Positions 9,480-17,963 of a stretch of DNA of 64,000 bases are shown piece by piece (positions within the stretch are counted from its first letter, which is position 1; each line of letters starts with the position of its first letter). Under the pieces are notes generated by a model that ran no database searches, had not been told where the DNA came from, and saw nothing but the letters and a program-made list of their open reading frames with translations. The DNA comes from Methylobacterium sp. WSM2598 (lineage in GTDB: Bacteria; Pseudomonadota; Alphaproteobacteria; Rhizobiales; Beijerinckiaceae). Location of the stretch: contig NZ_KB900609.1 of assembly GCF_000379105.1 (NCBI RefSeq), positions 836,630-900,629 of the forward strand. Direction: 5' to 3'. A program made the position numbers and the translations under genes.

Positions 9480-11423
9480 TCACTGGGCGAGCTGCCCCTT
9501 CTCCGCCGCGGTGCTCATCTCCTCTGCGTCGGCAGGCAGGAGCGTGCGCTCGGCCACCATCCGCGCTGCCGCGGCCCGCACGGCCGCCGCGTAGGTCCCC
9601 GGATCTGGGTAGCGCTCTTCAAGGGAGGGCCGCGGGTCGCTGGCTGCCCGTGCCGCCGCACGGGTTTCCAGAAAGGCGAGGACGCCACCCTTCTGGTTGC
9701 ACAGGGTCTCAGCGGCGACGCCGCGGGTCGGGTTCCAGGCGGTGTAGGTCGCCCGTGGGACCTCAATCAGCGGCAGGCGGATGCCCGCCAGCGTGTTGCC
9801 GTCCTGATCGATCTTCGGTAGCAGCAGAGGGTAGGTGCCACGCACCGCCGGAGGATCCCCCTGCTCGACCCATTGGGCCGGATTGTAGAGGCCCGCATAG
9901 GGCAGGCCCGGGATCGGCGGATAGAGATGCGCCGCGACCCCGAGAGTGCCGTCGGCCCGCGACGGGTAGCGGCTCGCCGGAGGCTCGATCCCATCGGCCA
10001 CCCAGGTTTCCAGAGCGGCGAGGAGGGCGCGAGATGCAGCCCCAGCATGGACCGGGCTGACCGGCAGGGCACAGCCGGGTTCGCTCATCGTCTTGGCGTT
10101 GGGATTGGCGAAGTGCGGCGCGCCGGTGACCATGTAGACCCGAACCTCCGGCGGCTGGTCGAGCTGGGCACCGCTTGTGTCGGTCGTCACCAGCGCCCCG
10201 CGGGAGCCCCACATCTCGTACTCGCTGTCGACGTGCATTAGGCGCGGGCAGGTGTTGCTGAGCCGGCAGCGCAGGAACAGGCCATCGCGCCGCCCTGTCA
10301 GGGCGTCAGTCGTCACCGCGTAGGCGAAGGGGAACTGGTCGGCCGGGTAGTAACGGTCGAGGTGCGGCGCCGGGTTGCGGCCGGGCTGGGCGAAGCGGGC
10401 GTTGGTGAAGCTGCGCCGGCTGCCGGCGATGTGCGGCATCATCCCGTCGAACACCATCCGCCCACGCTCGTCCTCGTTGAGGCCGAGATACAGCAAGTCG
10501 CGCAGGACGCGACCTGATTGCGAGATGCCGAAGCCGATCGCTCGGTCGATGCCACTCCTGCCGCCGCTCGCAAGCGGGTTCTGCGGGCTGGCGTCGTGGC
10601 GCAGGAAAGTCGCAACGTCCCGGATCGCTGCGAGGCCGAGGCCCATCACGGCTGGGTCGCGGGCGGTGTAGCTCAGTTCGTAGAGGGCGCTTCCGTCGAA
10701 GCCTTCTGGGCGGGTGATCTCGATCCGGTGAGCGTCGAGGTAGCGGAACGACAGGCCTGCGGGCGTAGTGCGCGGATCCTCCGGCTTCGCCCGCACGGTG
10801 AGGTGCGCCTTCGCCGGGTCGAGGTCCGCAGCGGGCCAGGTCAGCGTCGCCTCGACCGGGCTCTTGGTGTGGTCAAACACCCACTCCTCGCGCGATGGCC
10901 CGGTGACCCCTGAGAGTACGGGCAGGCGAATGCCCATGCCAGCGCCCGGAGCGATGTCGCCCTGCCAGCCGATCCACGCCAAGGTGTAGCCCCGCGACAG
11001 CAGGAATCCACGGCCCGCATCCCCCGCCTGCTGAAGCCGGCCCGACGCCTCGGTTGAGGAACCCTCGACGAGCGGCCCGATCAGTTTGCGGCCGCGATTG
11101 GGGATTTCGACCAGGAGCAGGCCGTTGGGGCGCTCGGGGCGCAGCAGCACCACATCCGCCACCGCCTCGACCCGGCCGTCGGCATTACGGGGCGCGAGGG
11201 CGAGGTCGGCGATGACGGCGTTGTGGGGATCGGCCGGATCCAAGGCGATGGTCGCCCGCCCAGCGATCTTCTCAGCCGTGCCGCGCTCGCCGAAGCTGCG
11301 GCCCTGGAGCGCCGGCCGCTCCACCGCAACGGTCTCGAACTGCGTCACCTCGGCTTCAGCTGGTCCGGCGAGCAGGCCAACCCCGATGAGCGCGAAGGCC
11401 GCAGCCGTTCTCATCGCAGTCAT
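9480..11423 (-). CDS. Secreted alpha/beta hydrolase domain protein (Abhydrolase_10 type)
   Basis: A 647-residue protein with a signal peptide (hydrophobic core AAAFALIGVGLLAG, likely cut after AEA near residue 24), so it is periplasmic or exported. The body matches the large 'alpha/beta hydrolase domain-containing' family: LLVEIPNRGRKL near residue 100, RGYTLAWIGWQGDI near 145, the nucleophile-elbow region FGISQSGRVLRDLLY at about 305-320, and YPPIPGLPYAG near the C-terminus. Substrate is unknown; relatives are predicted esterases. GGGAGG lies ten bases before the ATG. It is a single gene with no operon partners visible. Confidence 0.8.
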   Translation of the reverse strand: MTAMRTAAAFALIGVGLLAGPAEAEVTQFETVAVERPALQGRSFGERGTAEKIAGRATIALDPADPHNAVIADLALAPRNADGRVEAVADVVLLRPERPNGLLLVEIPNRGRKLIGPLVEGSSTEASGRLQQAGDAGRGFLLSRGYTLAWIGWQGDIAPGAGMGIRLPVLSGVTGPSREEWVFDHTKSPVEATLTWPAADLDPAKAHLTVRAKPEDPRTTPAGLSFRYLDAHRIEITRPEGFDGSALYELSYTARDPAVMGLGLAAIRDVATFLRHDASPQNPLASGGRSGIDRAIGFGISQSGRVLRDLLYLGLNEDERGRMVFDGMMPHIAGSRRSFTNARFAQPGRNPAPHLDRYYPADQFPFAYAVTTDALTGRRDGLFLRCRLSNTCPRLMHVDSEYEMWGSRGALVTTDTSGAQLDQPPEVRVYMVTGAPHFANPNAKTMSEPGCALPVSPVHAGAASRALLAALETWVADGIEPPASRYPSRADGTLGVAAHLYPPIPGLPYAGLYNPAQWVEQGDPPAVRGTYPLLLPKIDQDGNTLAGIRLPLIEVPRATYTAWNPTRGVAAETLCNQKGGVLAFLETRAAARAASDPRPSLEERYPDPGTYAAAVRAAAARMVAERTLLPADAEEMSTAAEKGQLAQ

Positions 11424-11988
11424 GCTGGCACTTCCTCCCTAGCGGCGACGCCCCGGTCGCTTTCGGCGCGACCGTAGCACGCGCTCAGCTTCGGCCACAC
11501 CAAGCGCATCTCATCAACTTCGCACGGCCAGACACCCTGGTTCCATACGCCCGCCTTCACGCGCGTGAGGGCTGCCCGTTCGCATAATGGCCAGTATGGT
11601 GCGCGATATGGAACCCGCGGACAGTCTCCGGAAGACCTCGGAGCCGGTCCGGCCGGGGCGCCAGTCGAGGAATAGTCTAAAGGCCTTCCACGGCCCGCGC
11701 CGGGCCGTCGGATCATCTGTTGTAATCTACGCGGCCGGAGGCGTTGGCAGGAGCTTGGCGGTGGTGGGATGCAACCGCTCGGGGTTCGATGACCAGCAGG
11801 AGGGTGGCTTCCTACTCCGACATTTTTGGTAAGTATTAGTCCGCAATATTACCCTCCATGTGATAGTTTCAAACGAAGACGGTTCAGATTTTCCAGGTCT
11901 TGAACTAAGGAAGTTCGCGTTTCCGGCAAGTGCCCCAGATCTGCATTCATTCGACCGAGTCGTACAGCAACAGCGTCAACAAACGCTA
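11424..11988. other. Intergenic stretch, nothing recognised
   Basis: 565 bases between the hydrolase promoter side and the IS630 element. No convincing coding frame, palindrome or RNA was seen. The hydrolase promoter should lie in its left part. Confidence 0.35.
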
Positions 11989-13013
11989 GAGCGGCATCCG
12001 ATCAAGTTGCGTCGTAGCCAGCAGCGGCGAGGTAGGCTCGACACTCAGCCCGGGCGAAGCGCTGCAGGCTGCGCCGAATGGCGTCCCAGAGGTCTGGGAT
12101 GGTTCGCGCCGCCGCGCTACGCAGCAGAGCTTTTAGCTTCGCGAAGGCCAGCTCAATGGGGTTGAAGTCGGGGCTGTAAGCCGGGAGGTAGAGCAGCCGA
12201 GCTCCCACGGCCTCGATGCGCTCGCGGACGCCGCTGACCTTGTGGGCCGGCAGGTTGTCCATGACGACCGTGTCACCGGGCTGGAGGGTGGGGGCGAGCA
12301 CGTCGGCCACGTAGGTGCGGAAGGCTTGCCCGTTCATCGCCCCGTCGAGCAGCCAGGGCGCGGTGATGCCGCTGGTGCGCAAGCCCGCCGCGATGGTGGT
12401 GGTTTTCCAATGGCCCTGAGGCACGCTCATCCGGCAGCGCTCGCCGCGCGGAGCGCGCCCGTAGCGGCGTGCCATCGCGGTGTTGGCTGCGGTTTCGTCG
12501 ATGAACACGAGGCGATCCGGATCGAGGTCGAGTTGGCCCTCGAACCACGCCTCGCGCGCGGCCCTCACATCCGGCCGCTCCTGCTCGGCTGCGTGGCCCG
12601 TGCTTTTTTCCCGAGATGCCGTGGCGCTTGAAGAAGCGCGAGAGGCTGCTCTGCGCCACGCAAACGCCGTGCTCGGCCAGAGCCGCACGGAGTTCATGCA
12701 GATAGCTGCCGGGCTGCGCCTCGTAGAGCGACAGGATCAGGTCGGCTTGCGCCTCGATCCGGTGCGAGCGCTGATCTCCGCCCATCGGCTTGGGGGCGAC
12801 GTGACCCTCACGGGCGAACTGCCCGCACCAGCGGCTGGCGCTCGCCAGACTGACCCCGAAGCGCGCCGCTGCCTGATGCCGGGATGCACCGGCCTCGACG
12901 GCATGAACCACGCGCTGACGCATATCGACGGACAGGGCTGAGGACATCGGCGCTCTCCTTCGCCGACCAACCCACCACACCGCCAGCCGTTTCAGCCCGC
13001 TCGGATCGCGCTC
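11989..13013 (-). mobile_element. IS630-family insertion sequence with TA target duplication
   Basis: About 1,025 bp. Both sides show TA (11987-11988 and 13014-13015) next to matching inverted ends starting GAGCG and containing ATCCGA, as expected for IS630/Tc1-type elements that duplicate TA. It encodes one transposase in two frames joined by a slippery sequence at 12603-12609. It appears complete. Confidence 0.8.
12002..12947 (-). CDS. IS630-family transposase, two frames joined by a -1 slippery site
   Basis: The N-terminal frame starts at the ATG at 12947 (MSSALSVDMRQRVVHAVEAG, helix-turn-helix with GVSLASASRWCGQF) with GGAG upstream and reaches HGISGKKH. The catalytic frame continues from STGHAAEQERPDVRAAREAW and holds the DDE residues: FIDETAANTAM, VVMDNLPAHK, and YSPDFNPIELAFAKLK. 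The join is at A-AAA-AAG on the minus strand (12609-12603), a classical -1 frameshift heptamer, so the split is probably programmed rather than a mutation. The fused product would be about 314 residues, normal for IS630. Confidence 0.82.
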
Positions 13014-13394
13014 TAGACACCGCTCGGTTCATGCAATATGTACTTGTGTACGGTCTAGGAGTTCTTTGCGAGGATCTCTCATTCCAGATGATAGCCCAGG
13101 AAGGCTACTCCTGGTTGCTGGATGTTATGGCTTGGTTTGCAATATCATCATCTGTCGTGCTAAAATCTGGAATCAGTATGGCTTTCGTCTAGCTTGTGCG
13201 AGAACATCCAACCCGGCGAGTACGATCCACGGGCCAACAAAAACCAGGAAGAACACGAAGGCCATGCCAATCCCTTTGGAATGAAGCGGATTGGGAGTCT
13301 AACCTCGTCTACACGCAAACGGTTTCATCTAACCATTGAGGCTTGCTCCGGACTGCGCCCCGCAGCCCCGGCGGGTGGCCTTCGTCGCGCCGCG
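13014..13394. other. Intergenic stretch, nothing recognised
   Basis: About 380 bases of lower GC content between the IS630 right end and the DUF6489 gene. No supportable gene or RNA was seen. Confidence 0.35.
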
Positions 13395-13634
13395 CTACTG
13401 CGATGAAGGATGCGGCTTGTGCGGCGGCGGCCCACTGCGCTTCCTCCTCGCCGGCTCAGTCATTGCGGACATCCACGCCTTCATGAGCCTATCGGGAGAG
13501 TAACGGTGCATCTCCTGCAGCATGCGCTCCTGCATCTTCGCCATGACGGCGGCCTGGAGCGGCTGAAGGTCAGGCAGGCCGAGAAAGACCCGCGCCTCTT
13601 CAGGTGTGCAATCCACGTCTGCATTGATCAGCAT
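13395..13634 (-). CDS. DUF6489 family protein (79 aa)
   Basis: MLINADVDCTPEEARVFLGL followed by PDLQPLQAAVMAKMQERM matches the small alphaproteobacterial DUF6489 family, whose members begin with a beta strand, CTPEEAR, and FLGLPD. Function is unknown. The ending (PARRKRSGPPPHKPHPSSQ) is basic and disordered. GGGAGG lies about nine bases upstream of the ATG. It is a single gene on the minus strand with no clear partners. Confidence 0.75.
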   Translation of the reverse strand: MLINADVDCTPEEARVFLGLPDLQPLQAAVMAKMQERMLQEMHRYSPDRLMKAWMSAMTEPARRKRSGPPPHKPHPSSQ

Positions 13635-13992
13635 CTTGCAGCCTCCCGGCTAGAACAATGCTGATAGGCGCTGCAGGTTCAGGGGAAGGATGCCCCTTGG
13701 CTCATAAGCGCGTGGGCGTGCGGATCACGGTCCACCTGGCGCGCATCGCGTAAGGCGAAAAAGCCCGCCCGGTGGGCCGCCGGGCGGGCTGGTGTCGTGA
13801 CGGTGGTGTGTTTGCCACGCGGCCAGGACTGGCCGCGGCAGTGCTTAAACCCCGCAGGGCTTGCCTCAGGCTTCCCGCCCGCCCCACGACTGCACCCCGC
13901 CGCCCCGGCGGGTGACCTTCGACTCGTGGAAGAGCCCTTCCGTCGTCACCCGGGTCTGCACCCTCATGACGTCATGGATGAGGACCGCTGCC
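13635..13992. other. Intergenic stretch with a minus-strand terminator
   Basis: 358 bases. It contains the strong hairpin and T tract at 13757-13790. A motif of about 20 bases, GCCCCGGCGGGTG, is seen here near 13900 and also near 13370 beyond the DUF6489 gene. Confidence 0.4.
13757..13790 (-). terminator. Rho-independent terminator
   Basis: On the minus strand a perfect 11-base stem, AGCCCGCCCGG with CCGGGCGGGCT, is followed directly by TTTTT. It would end transcripts of the small frame at 13993-14196 and the coiled-coil gene upstream. Confidence 0.75.
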
Positions 13993-14196
13993 CTATTCCA
14001 GGAACCCGAGTACCCGAGCCTGCTCTCGGATCCACCCGTGCCTGAGGATCGTGCCGTCCTCCCTCACGATCCACGGGGTAGAGGCCGTGTCTCTGAGCAC
14101 CACTGCGGCCGTGCGGATCGCCTCGCACACCGTCGGGAACTCTTGGATCTCGGTTACACCTCCGGGGCAAGGGAAAGGCTGTTTCGGGCCAGCCTC
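13993..14196 (-). CDS. Possible small protein or remnant (start not found)
   Basis: Directly after the coiled-coil gene the minus strand keeps an open frame with protein-like sequence: PFPCPGGVTEIQEFPTVCEA, then IVREDGTILRHGWIREQARV and ending LGFLE. No ATG, GTG or TTG start lies between the upstream stop and this block, so either the protein starts inside the upstream gene in another frame or the 5' end has been lost. The terminator at 13757-13790 follows it. Family not recognised. Confidence 0.35.
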   Translation of the reverse strand, partial: EAGPKQPFPCPGGVTEIQEFPTVCEAIRTAAVVLRDTASTPWIVREDGTILRHGWIREQARVLGFLE

Positions 14197-14197
14197 T

Positions 14198-15370
14198 CTA
14201 CTGCGGCTTCGTCTCACCTTCAGGTGATGTGCTTCCTGTCCCGGCGGGCGCGGAGCCGTCCGCAGCGGGCTGACCGGATAACTGCTGGCGGGCGTCGGCC
14301 AGCTTGCCCTGTGCCTCGGCGAGTTCCTGCCGGGTCGTGCGAAGACGACCCTCCAGGTCGGCAACCTCCTTGTTCTTCGCCGCGAGGTTCTCCGTCAGCG
14401 TCGCAAGCTGTGCCTGGGCCTCCGCATACCGCTTCTGAACGGACTCGAGGTCGCTGGTGAGCTTCTCTCGATTGCCGGTCAGAGCCTTGATGGCCTGCTC
14501 AACCTGTCCACGCTCGCCCGTCAGCCGGTCACGCTCAGCCTGCGCAGCGGCCACGTCCTTCTGTGCGGACATCAGCGAGTCTCGGGTCTGCTGGAGCTGT
14601 TGCTCGATCTGACTCTTGTCGGCCGATGTCTTATCGCGAGCTTGAGTGAGGCTGGTGATGGTCTGATCCAACTCACCTCGCTGCTGGGCGACGCGCTCCC
14701 GATCGGCTCGGACTTGCAGCAGTTCCTTCTGCGCCGCCGCCAAGCCCTCACGGGCCTGCTGCTGTCGTTGTTCGGCGTCAGCCAACTCGGCAGTTTTCGC
14801 GGTCGCTTCCTGCGCCAGAGCGGCCAAGTCGGTTCGCAGCTTCGCTTCCTGCTTGCGCGCCTCTTCTACCCGCCGTCCGACGTCCGAGAGTTCCTGGGTG
14901 CGGGCCGCCGCTGTTTGCTCTGCCGAGATGGCCGCCTCGCGTAGAGTCGCCACCTGCTGGCCGGCCTTCTGGACATCGGACTGCAGCTCTGCAAGGCGCT
15001 GCGTTGGTGCTTGAGCGGCTTGCAGGGCATCCCTGGCCTTCTGCTCGGCGACCTGCCTGCTCTGCTCCAATTCGCGGAGCTGCGCTTGTGCTTGCTGTGC
15101 AGCTTGCGTGGTCTGCGTGTTTTGCTGTTCTGTCGCTGCAATTTTTGCTTGCAACTCTTTGAGCGTTCCCGCAGCCCGCGTCTGCTGTTGCAGCTCTGAT
15201 TGTACCGCTGCAAGCTGGCTATTCAGATTTCCAATCTGCTGCTCCTGGGCTTGCCGCTGCCGAGAGTGCGAGATGCTCGAGACGAGCAGAATGACCAGGA
15301 GCAGCACACTCAGCGCGGCCAAGGCCAGCGTGGTCGGCCGGCGAAGGTCAGAACGAACGTCGATAGCCAT
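14198..15370 (-). CDS. Membrane-anchored coiled-coil protein
   Basis: A 390-residue protein with one N-terminal membrane helix (TLALAALSVLLLVILLVSSI, about residues 14-33) after a short basic cytoplasmic tail. Then follow roughly 320 residues of near-continuous heptad coiled coil rich in Gln, Ala, Leu and Glu, and a disordered Pro/Ser/Gly tail (SGQPAADGSAPAGTGSTSP). By topology the coiled coil should lie in the periplasm. No enzymatic domain is present. Such architecture is seen in envelope scaffold or spacing proteins, but no specific family is recognised. The downstream frame and terminator suggest it is the main gene of its transcript. Confidence 0.75.
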   Translation of the reverse strand: MAIDVRSDLRRPTTLALAALSVLLLVILLVSSISHSRQRQAQEQQIGNLNSQLAAVQSELQQQTRAAGTLKELQAKIAATEQQNTQTTQAAQQAQAQLRELEQSRQVAEQKARDALQAAQAPTQRLAELQSDVQKAGQQVATLREAAISAEQTAAARTQELSDVGRRVEEARKQEAKLRTDLAALAQEATAKTAELADAEQRQQQAREGLAAAQKELLQVRADRERVAQQRGELDQTITSLTQARDKTSADKSQIEQQLQQTRDSLMSAQKDVAAAQAERDRLTGERGQVEQAIKALTGNREKLTSDLESVQKRYAEAQAQLATLTENLAAKNKEVADLEGRLRTTRQELAEAQGKLADARQQLSGQPAADGSAPAGTGSTSPEGETKPQ

Positions 15371-15527
15371 ATGCCTCTCCCCGCAGAACGGCTGGGCGAT
15401 GAGGCGCGACCACGATGCCGATTTCTGCGAGGTGATAACCCGGCAGTTCGGGCTTCGCTCCCCGCTCGGACGTCTCGGCGGGCTGCGCGCAGTGGGTGCC
15501 GAGAGGCATCCACCGGTACGTTGAGGC

Positions 15528-15708
15528 TCAGCGGCCGCGCAGGGTGTCCTTCACCCCGCCGTAGGCATCTTTGGGCACGGCCCTCGGCTTTCTCCATCTT
15601 GCCTTCGGCCTGGAGCTTGGCGTCGCCGACCGCACTGCCGAAAGCATCCTTCACCGGCGTGACAGGCGTGCGGGAAACCGCTGACGTCCGACTTTGATTT
15701 TCTGACAC
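15528..15708 (-). pseudogene. CsbD-like stress protein gene, truncated and frameshifted
   Basis: The frame VKDAFGSAVGDAKLQAEGKM and EKAEG is typical of CsbD/YjbJ-type small stress proteins. It then runs out of frame; the other frame gives KDAYGGVKDTLRGR and a stop at 15528-15530, the normal family ending. So one indel lies near 15575. The 5' part of the frame runs into the dispersed repeat at 15693-15760, where only a GTG is available, suggesting the true N-terminus was replaced. Two lesions make it very likely a pseudogene. Confidence 0.65.
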
Positions 15709-15760
15709 GCAAGCCTTACAGGTTTAAGTGGCTGAAAAACCGTCGTTTTCTATACATGAC
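15693..15760 (+). repeat. Dispersed 60-70 bp repeat, copy 3 of 3
   Basis: TTTGATTTTCTGACACGC, then CAGGTTTAAGTGGCTG and AAACCGTCGTTTTC. It overlaps the 5' end of the broken csbD-like gene. Confidence 0.7.
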
Positions 15761-15858
15761 AGATGTCTGCCGACAAGGCTGCATTCGACGGAAACACCGA
15801 GGCGCACTGTGGACTGGGGCGGGTGCTCTGCTGGCTCCAGCCAGAAGGCCGGTATCCC

Positions 15859-16521
15859 CTAAGCAAAACCAGCCCCCATGTTGATGGCAAGTGCTAGTAG
15901 GGAGGTGTTGAAGAAGAACGAGTATACGGCGTGCGCGGTGACGATGCGACGTATGTGCTTCGAGCGGATGTCGGTGTCCGAGGTTTGTGACGTTGTGCCG
16001 ATCGTGACTGCGAAGTACAGGAAGTCCCAGAAATCTGGCGCGTCATCGCCATTGAAGTCGAGGCCGCCGCGGCTCCGGCCACCTTCGTCCTCGCCGTAAT
16101 AGATGTGAAGATAATGTACAGTGAAGACGACCTGGACGAAGATCCAGGCGCAGAGGATGGTTGCCGCCGCGAGGACGATGTGCGGGCCTTTGTAGGCGTC
16201 CTGCTCCTGCTGGCCGAAGACGAGCATCCCAACTCCGCCGACGCTGGCCGTCGCGGCCAGGAGCGCGAAGAGCGAGATCATCGCGGCGCTGTCGTCGAGC
16301 CGCGAGGCCTCGCGCCGCAGCTCGTCCGCCGACTGCGTCGTCATGTTCCACACGATAAGCCCGACGAAGACGACCACACCCGCGCACCAGCCGATCAGCA
16401 CCCGCGACCACGTAGCGATTGACGGCAGCACCAGCGCGAGGGCGATCGCAACCGCAATGGAACCGAGCAGGCGCGGTCGGAGCCAGAGGGCGTGGACCGT
16501 ATCGAGGACGCGCAGGGCCAT
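15859..16521 (-). CDS. DUF1345 family membrane protein
   Basis: A 220-residue integral membrane protein with about five hydrophobic helices. The DUF1345 features are present: LIGWCAGVVVFVGLIVWNM near residue 45, a central VHYLHIYYGEDEGG segment, GLDFNGDDAPDFWDFLYFAV and TIGTTSQTSDTDIRS near residues 155-185, and a final helix ending INMGAGFA. The FLYFAVTIGTTSQTSD loop resembles a pore-type segment, but function is unknown. Length is normal. Single gene. Confidence 0.85.
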   Translation of the reverse strand: MALRVLDTVHALWLRPRLLGSIAVAIALALVLPSIATWSRVLIGWCAGVVVFVGLIVWNMTTQSADELRREASRLDDSAAMISLFALLAATASVGGVGMLVFGQQEQDAYKGPHIVLAAATILCAWIFVQVVFTVHYLHIYYGEDEGGRSRGGLDFNGDDAPDFWDFLYFAVTIGTTSQTSDTDIRSKHIRRIVTAHAVYSFFFNTSLLALAINMGAGFA

Positions 16522-17069
16522 AGTCCAAACTCAATGCTGAACCGAAGCGGTATGCTGTGGCGGTGAAGATCGCTGAGGTCCAGGGCGCGAGCCGAGGAGT
16601 TCGGATCGCGTTCGCGGCCGAGCACCTGGTCATCGCGGGCGTGGGCGCAGTGCTCGGCAGTTCGCCCTGCACCGTGGTGTAGCTTGCCATTTCATACATG
16701 CGCAGGTGCTAATGCAGCCAGCGACCAGTGCGTGATCGCCGTCCGTGGTCGAAACCGCTCCAATGCCCCGGTTAGACGCGCGACCCCAACCAGCTATCGC
16801 CGAGAGCTGCCAGGAGGACCTGCTGGCGCGCATCGATAGGTTAGGGTGGCAGTTTGGTTCTAGACCGTCGCAACGTGACGTCTCGAAACGCGGAAGACGA
16901 CCCTGTTGAGACGCGAATAGTGTCTCACGATTACGCCTCGGATGGGTATACCCATGAAAGACTACGAGCCCGAACGGCCGCTCAGGGTGCAGGCTGTGTG
17001 AAACGCGAGCATGCAGCGCCGGCGTAGAACAACCTTCTATGGCACTCCGCACCGATGCGGATGCGGCCT
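16522..17069. other. Intergenic stretch with a solo IS1182-type end
   Basis: 548 bases. It includes a single end sequence, GGGTGCAGGCTGTGTGAAA at about 16985-17003, matching the left end of the MITE-like element at 1744-1772. No partner end or transposase is nearby, so it is a relic. Nothing else was seen. Confidence 0.45.
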
Positions 17070-17858
17070 CTACGGCCGAGGCGCCGGCAGATCCAAGCCG
17101 CTTCTGATCATCGCTTCTTTCGAGCCTGGCGAGGACAGGAAGTCGATGAACTGCTTCGCGGCCGTCACGTTCGCAGAATTCGATGAGACGGCCGCCGACA
17201 CCACACTCCTCTTCTGGAGTTCCTCGGGTAGAGGGCCGATCACGTCGACGCCGGGCTCCAGGCGAAGTTCGCTGATCTGCTGCAGCCCAAGCTCGATCTC
17301 ACCATCCGTGAGCGCCTCACCCACGAACCTCCTCCCAAGAATGACCTTGCTCTTGGGAGCGACCTCGTCGGCGATGCCGAGCTTCTTCAGCAACACGCTC
17401 GCGATGTAAGTGCCGCTCGCCCCTTCCGAATACCCGATCGATCTCGCGTCCAGCAGCGCCTTGCGCAGGGCCGTGACTGTGCCGATCTCCGGCCAGGGCT
17501 GCCCTTTCTTGACGGCGACGCCGATCTTCGAGACCGCGATGTCCTTGCGCTCCAAAGGTTTGAAATAACCACCCTTGATCACCTCATCCATGCCGTTGTC
17601 GACCATGATCAGGACATCGACGCGCTCTCCATTCCGGATCCGCACTTGGCTCGCCTCGGGCGACTTTCCCGATGACGGGCCCCATGACATCGTCAGCGTG
17701 TGACCCGTCTCTCGCTCGAACCGCACCGCGATGTCGTTAAATGATCCCTTGAGGATGCCGGTAGTCAGAACCTTCAGATCTGCCGCATCGGCATAACTCG
17801 CCATGCACAGCACGCCGCCGATTACAATGACGATGGCCTTGAGCCGAGCCAGGTTCAT
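17070..17858 (-). CDS. ModA-like periplasmic substrate-binding protein, copy 1
   Basis: A 262-residue binding protein with signal peptide (AIVIVIGGVLCMASYADA). It fits the extracellular solute-binding group related to molybdate-binding ModA: LKVLTTGILKGSFNDIAVRF, VDVLIMVDNGMDEVIKGGYF, DARSIGYSEGASGTYIASVL, VGEALTDGEIELGLQQISEL. The ATG at 17858 has GGGGGAGAAG upstream and begins the leader correctly; an upstream in-frame Met at 17909 is ignored. No ABC permease or ATPase adjoins. A clear paralogue lies at 23089-23892, on the other side of the catabolic genes. Ligand is unknown; relatives outside molybdate uptake occur beside organic-acid degradation genes. Confidence 0.82.
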   Translation of the reverse strand: MNLARLKAIVIVIGGVLCMASYADAADLKVLTTGILKGSFNDIAVRFERETGHTLTMSWGPSSGKSPEASQVRIRNGERVDVLIMVDNGMDEVIKGGYFKPLERKDIAVSKIGVAVKKGQPWPEIGTVTALRKALLDARSIGYSEGASGTYIASVLLKKLGIADEVAPKSKVILGRRFVGEALTDGEIELGLQQISELRLEPGVDVIGPLPEELQKRSVVSAAVSSNSANVTAAKQFIDFLSSPGSKEAMIRSGLDLPAPRP

Positions 17859-17963
17859 AATGCTTCTCCCCCTGATGGCCGAGGTGTTCGCTAGTCCGCC
17901 AGGCAGCACACCGGTGCTGCTTGGCTGATCAGAGGAGGCGACCTCCCAATCGAGCGCCGAGGC

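Noticed and set aside
13350..13920. Short shared motif GCCCCGGCGGGTG..CTTCG near 13370 and 13905
   Set aside because: Only about 20-25 bases and GC-rich; not enough to call a repeat family.
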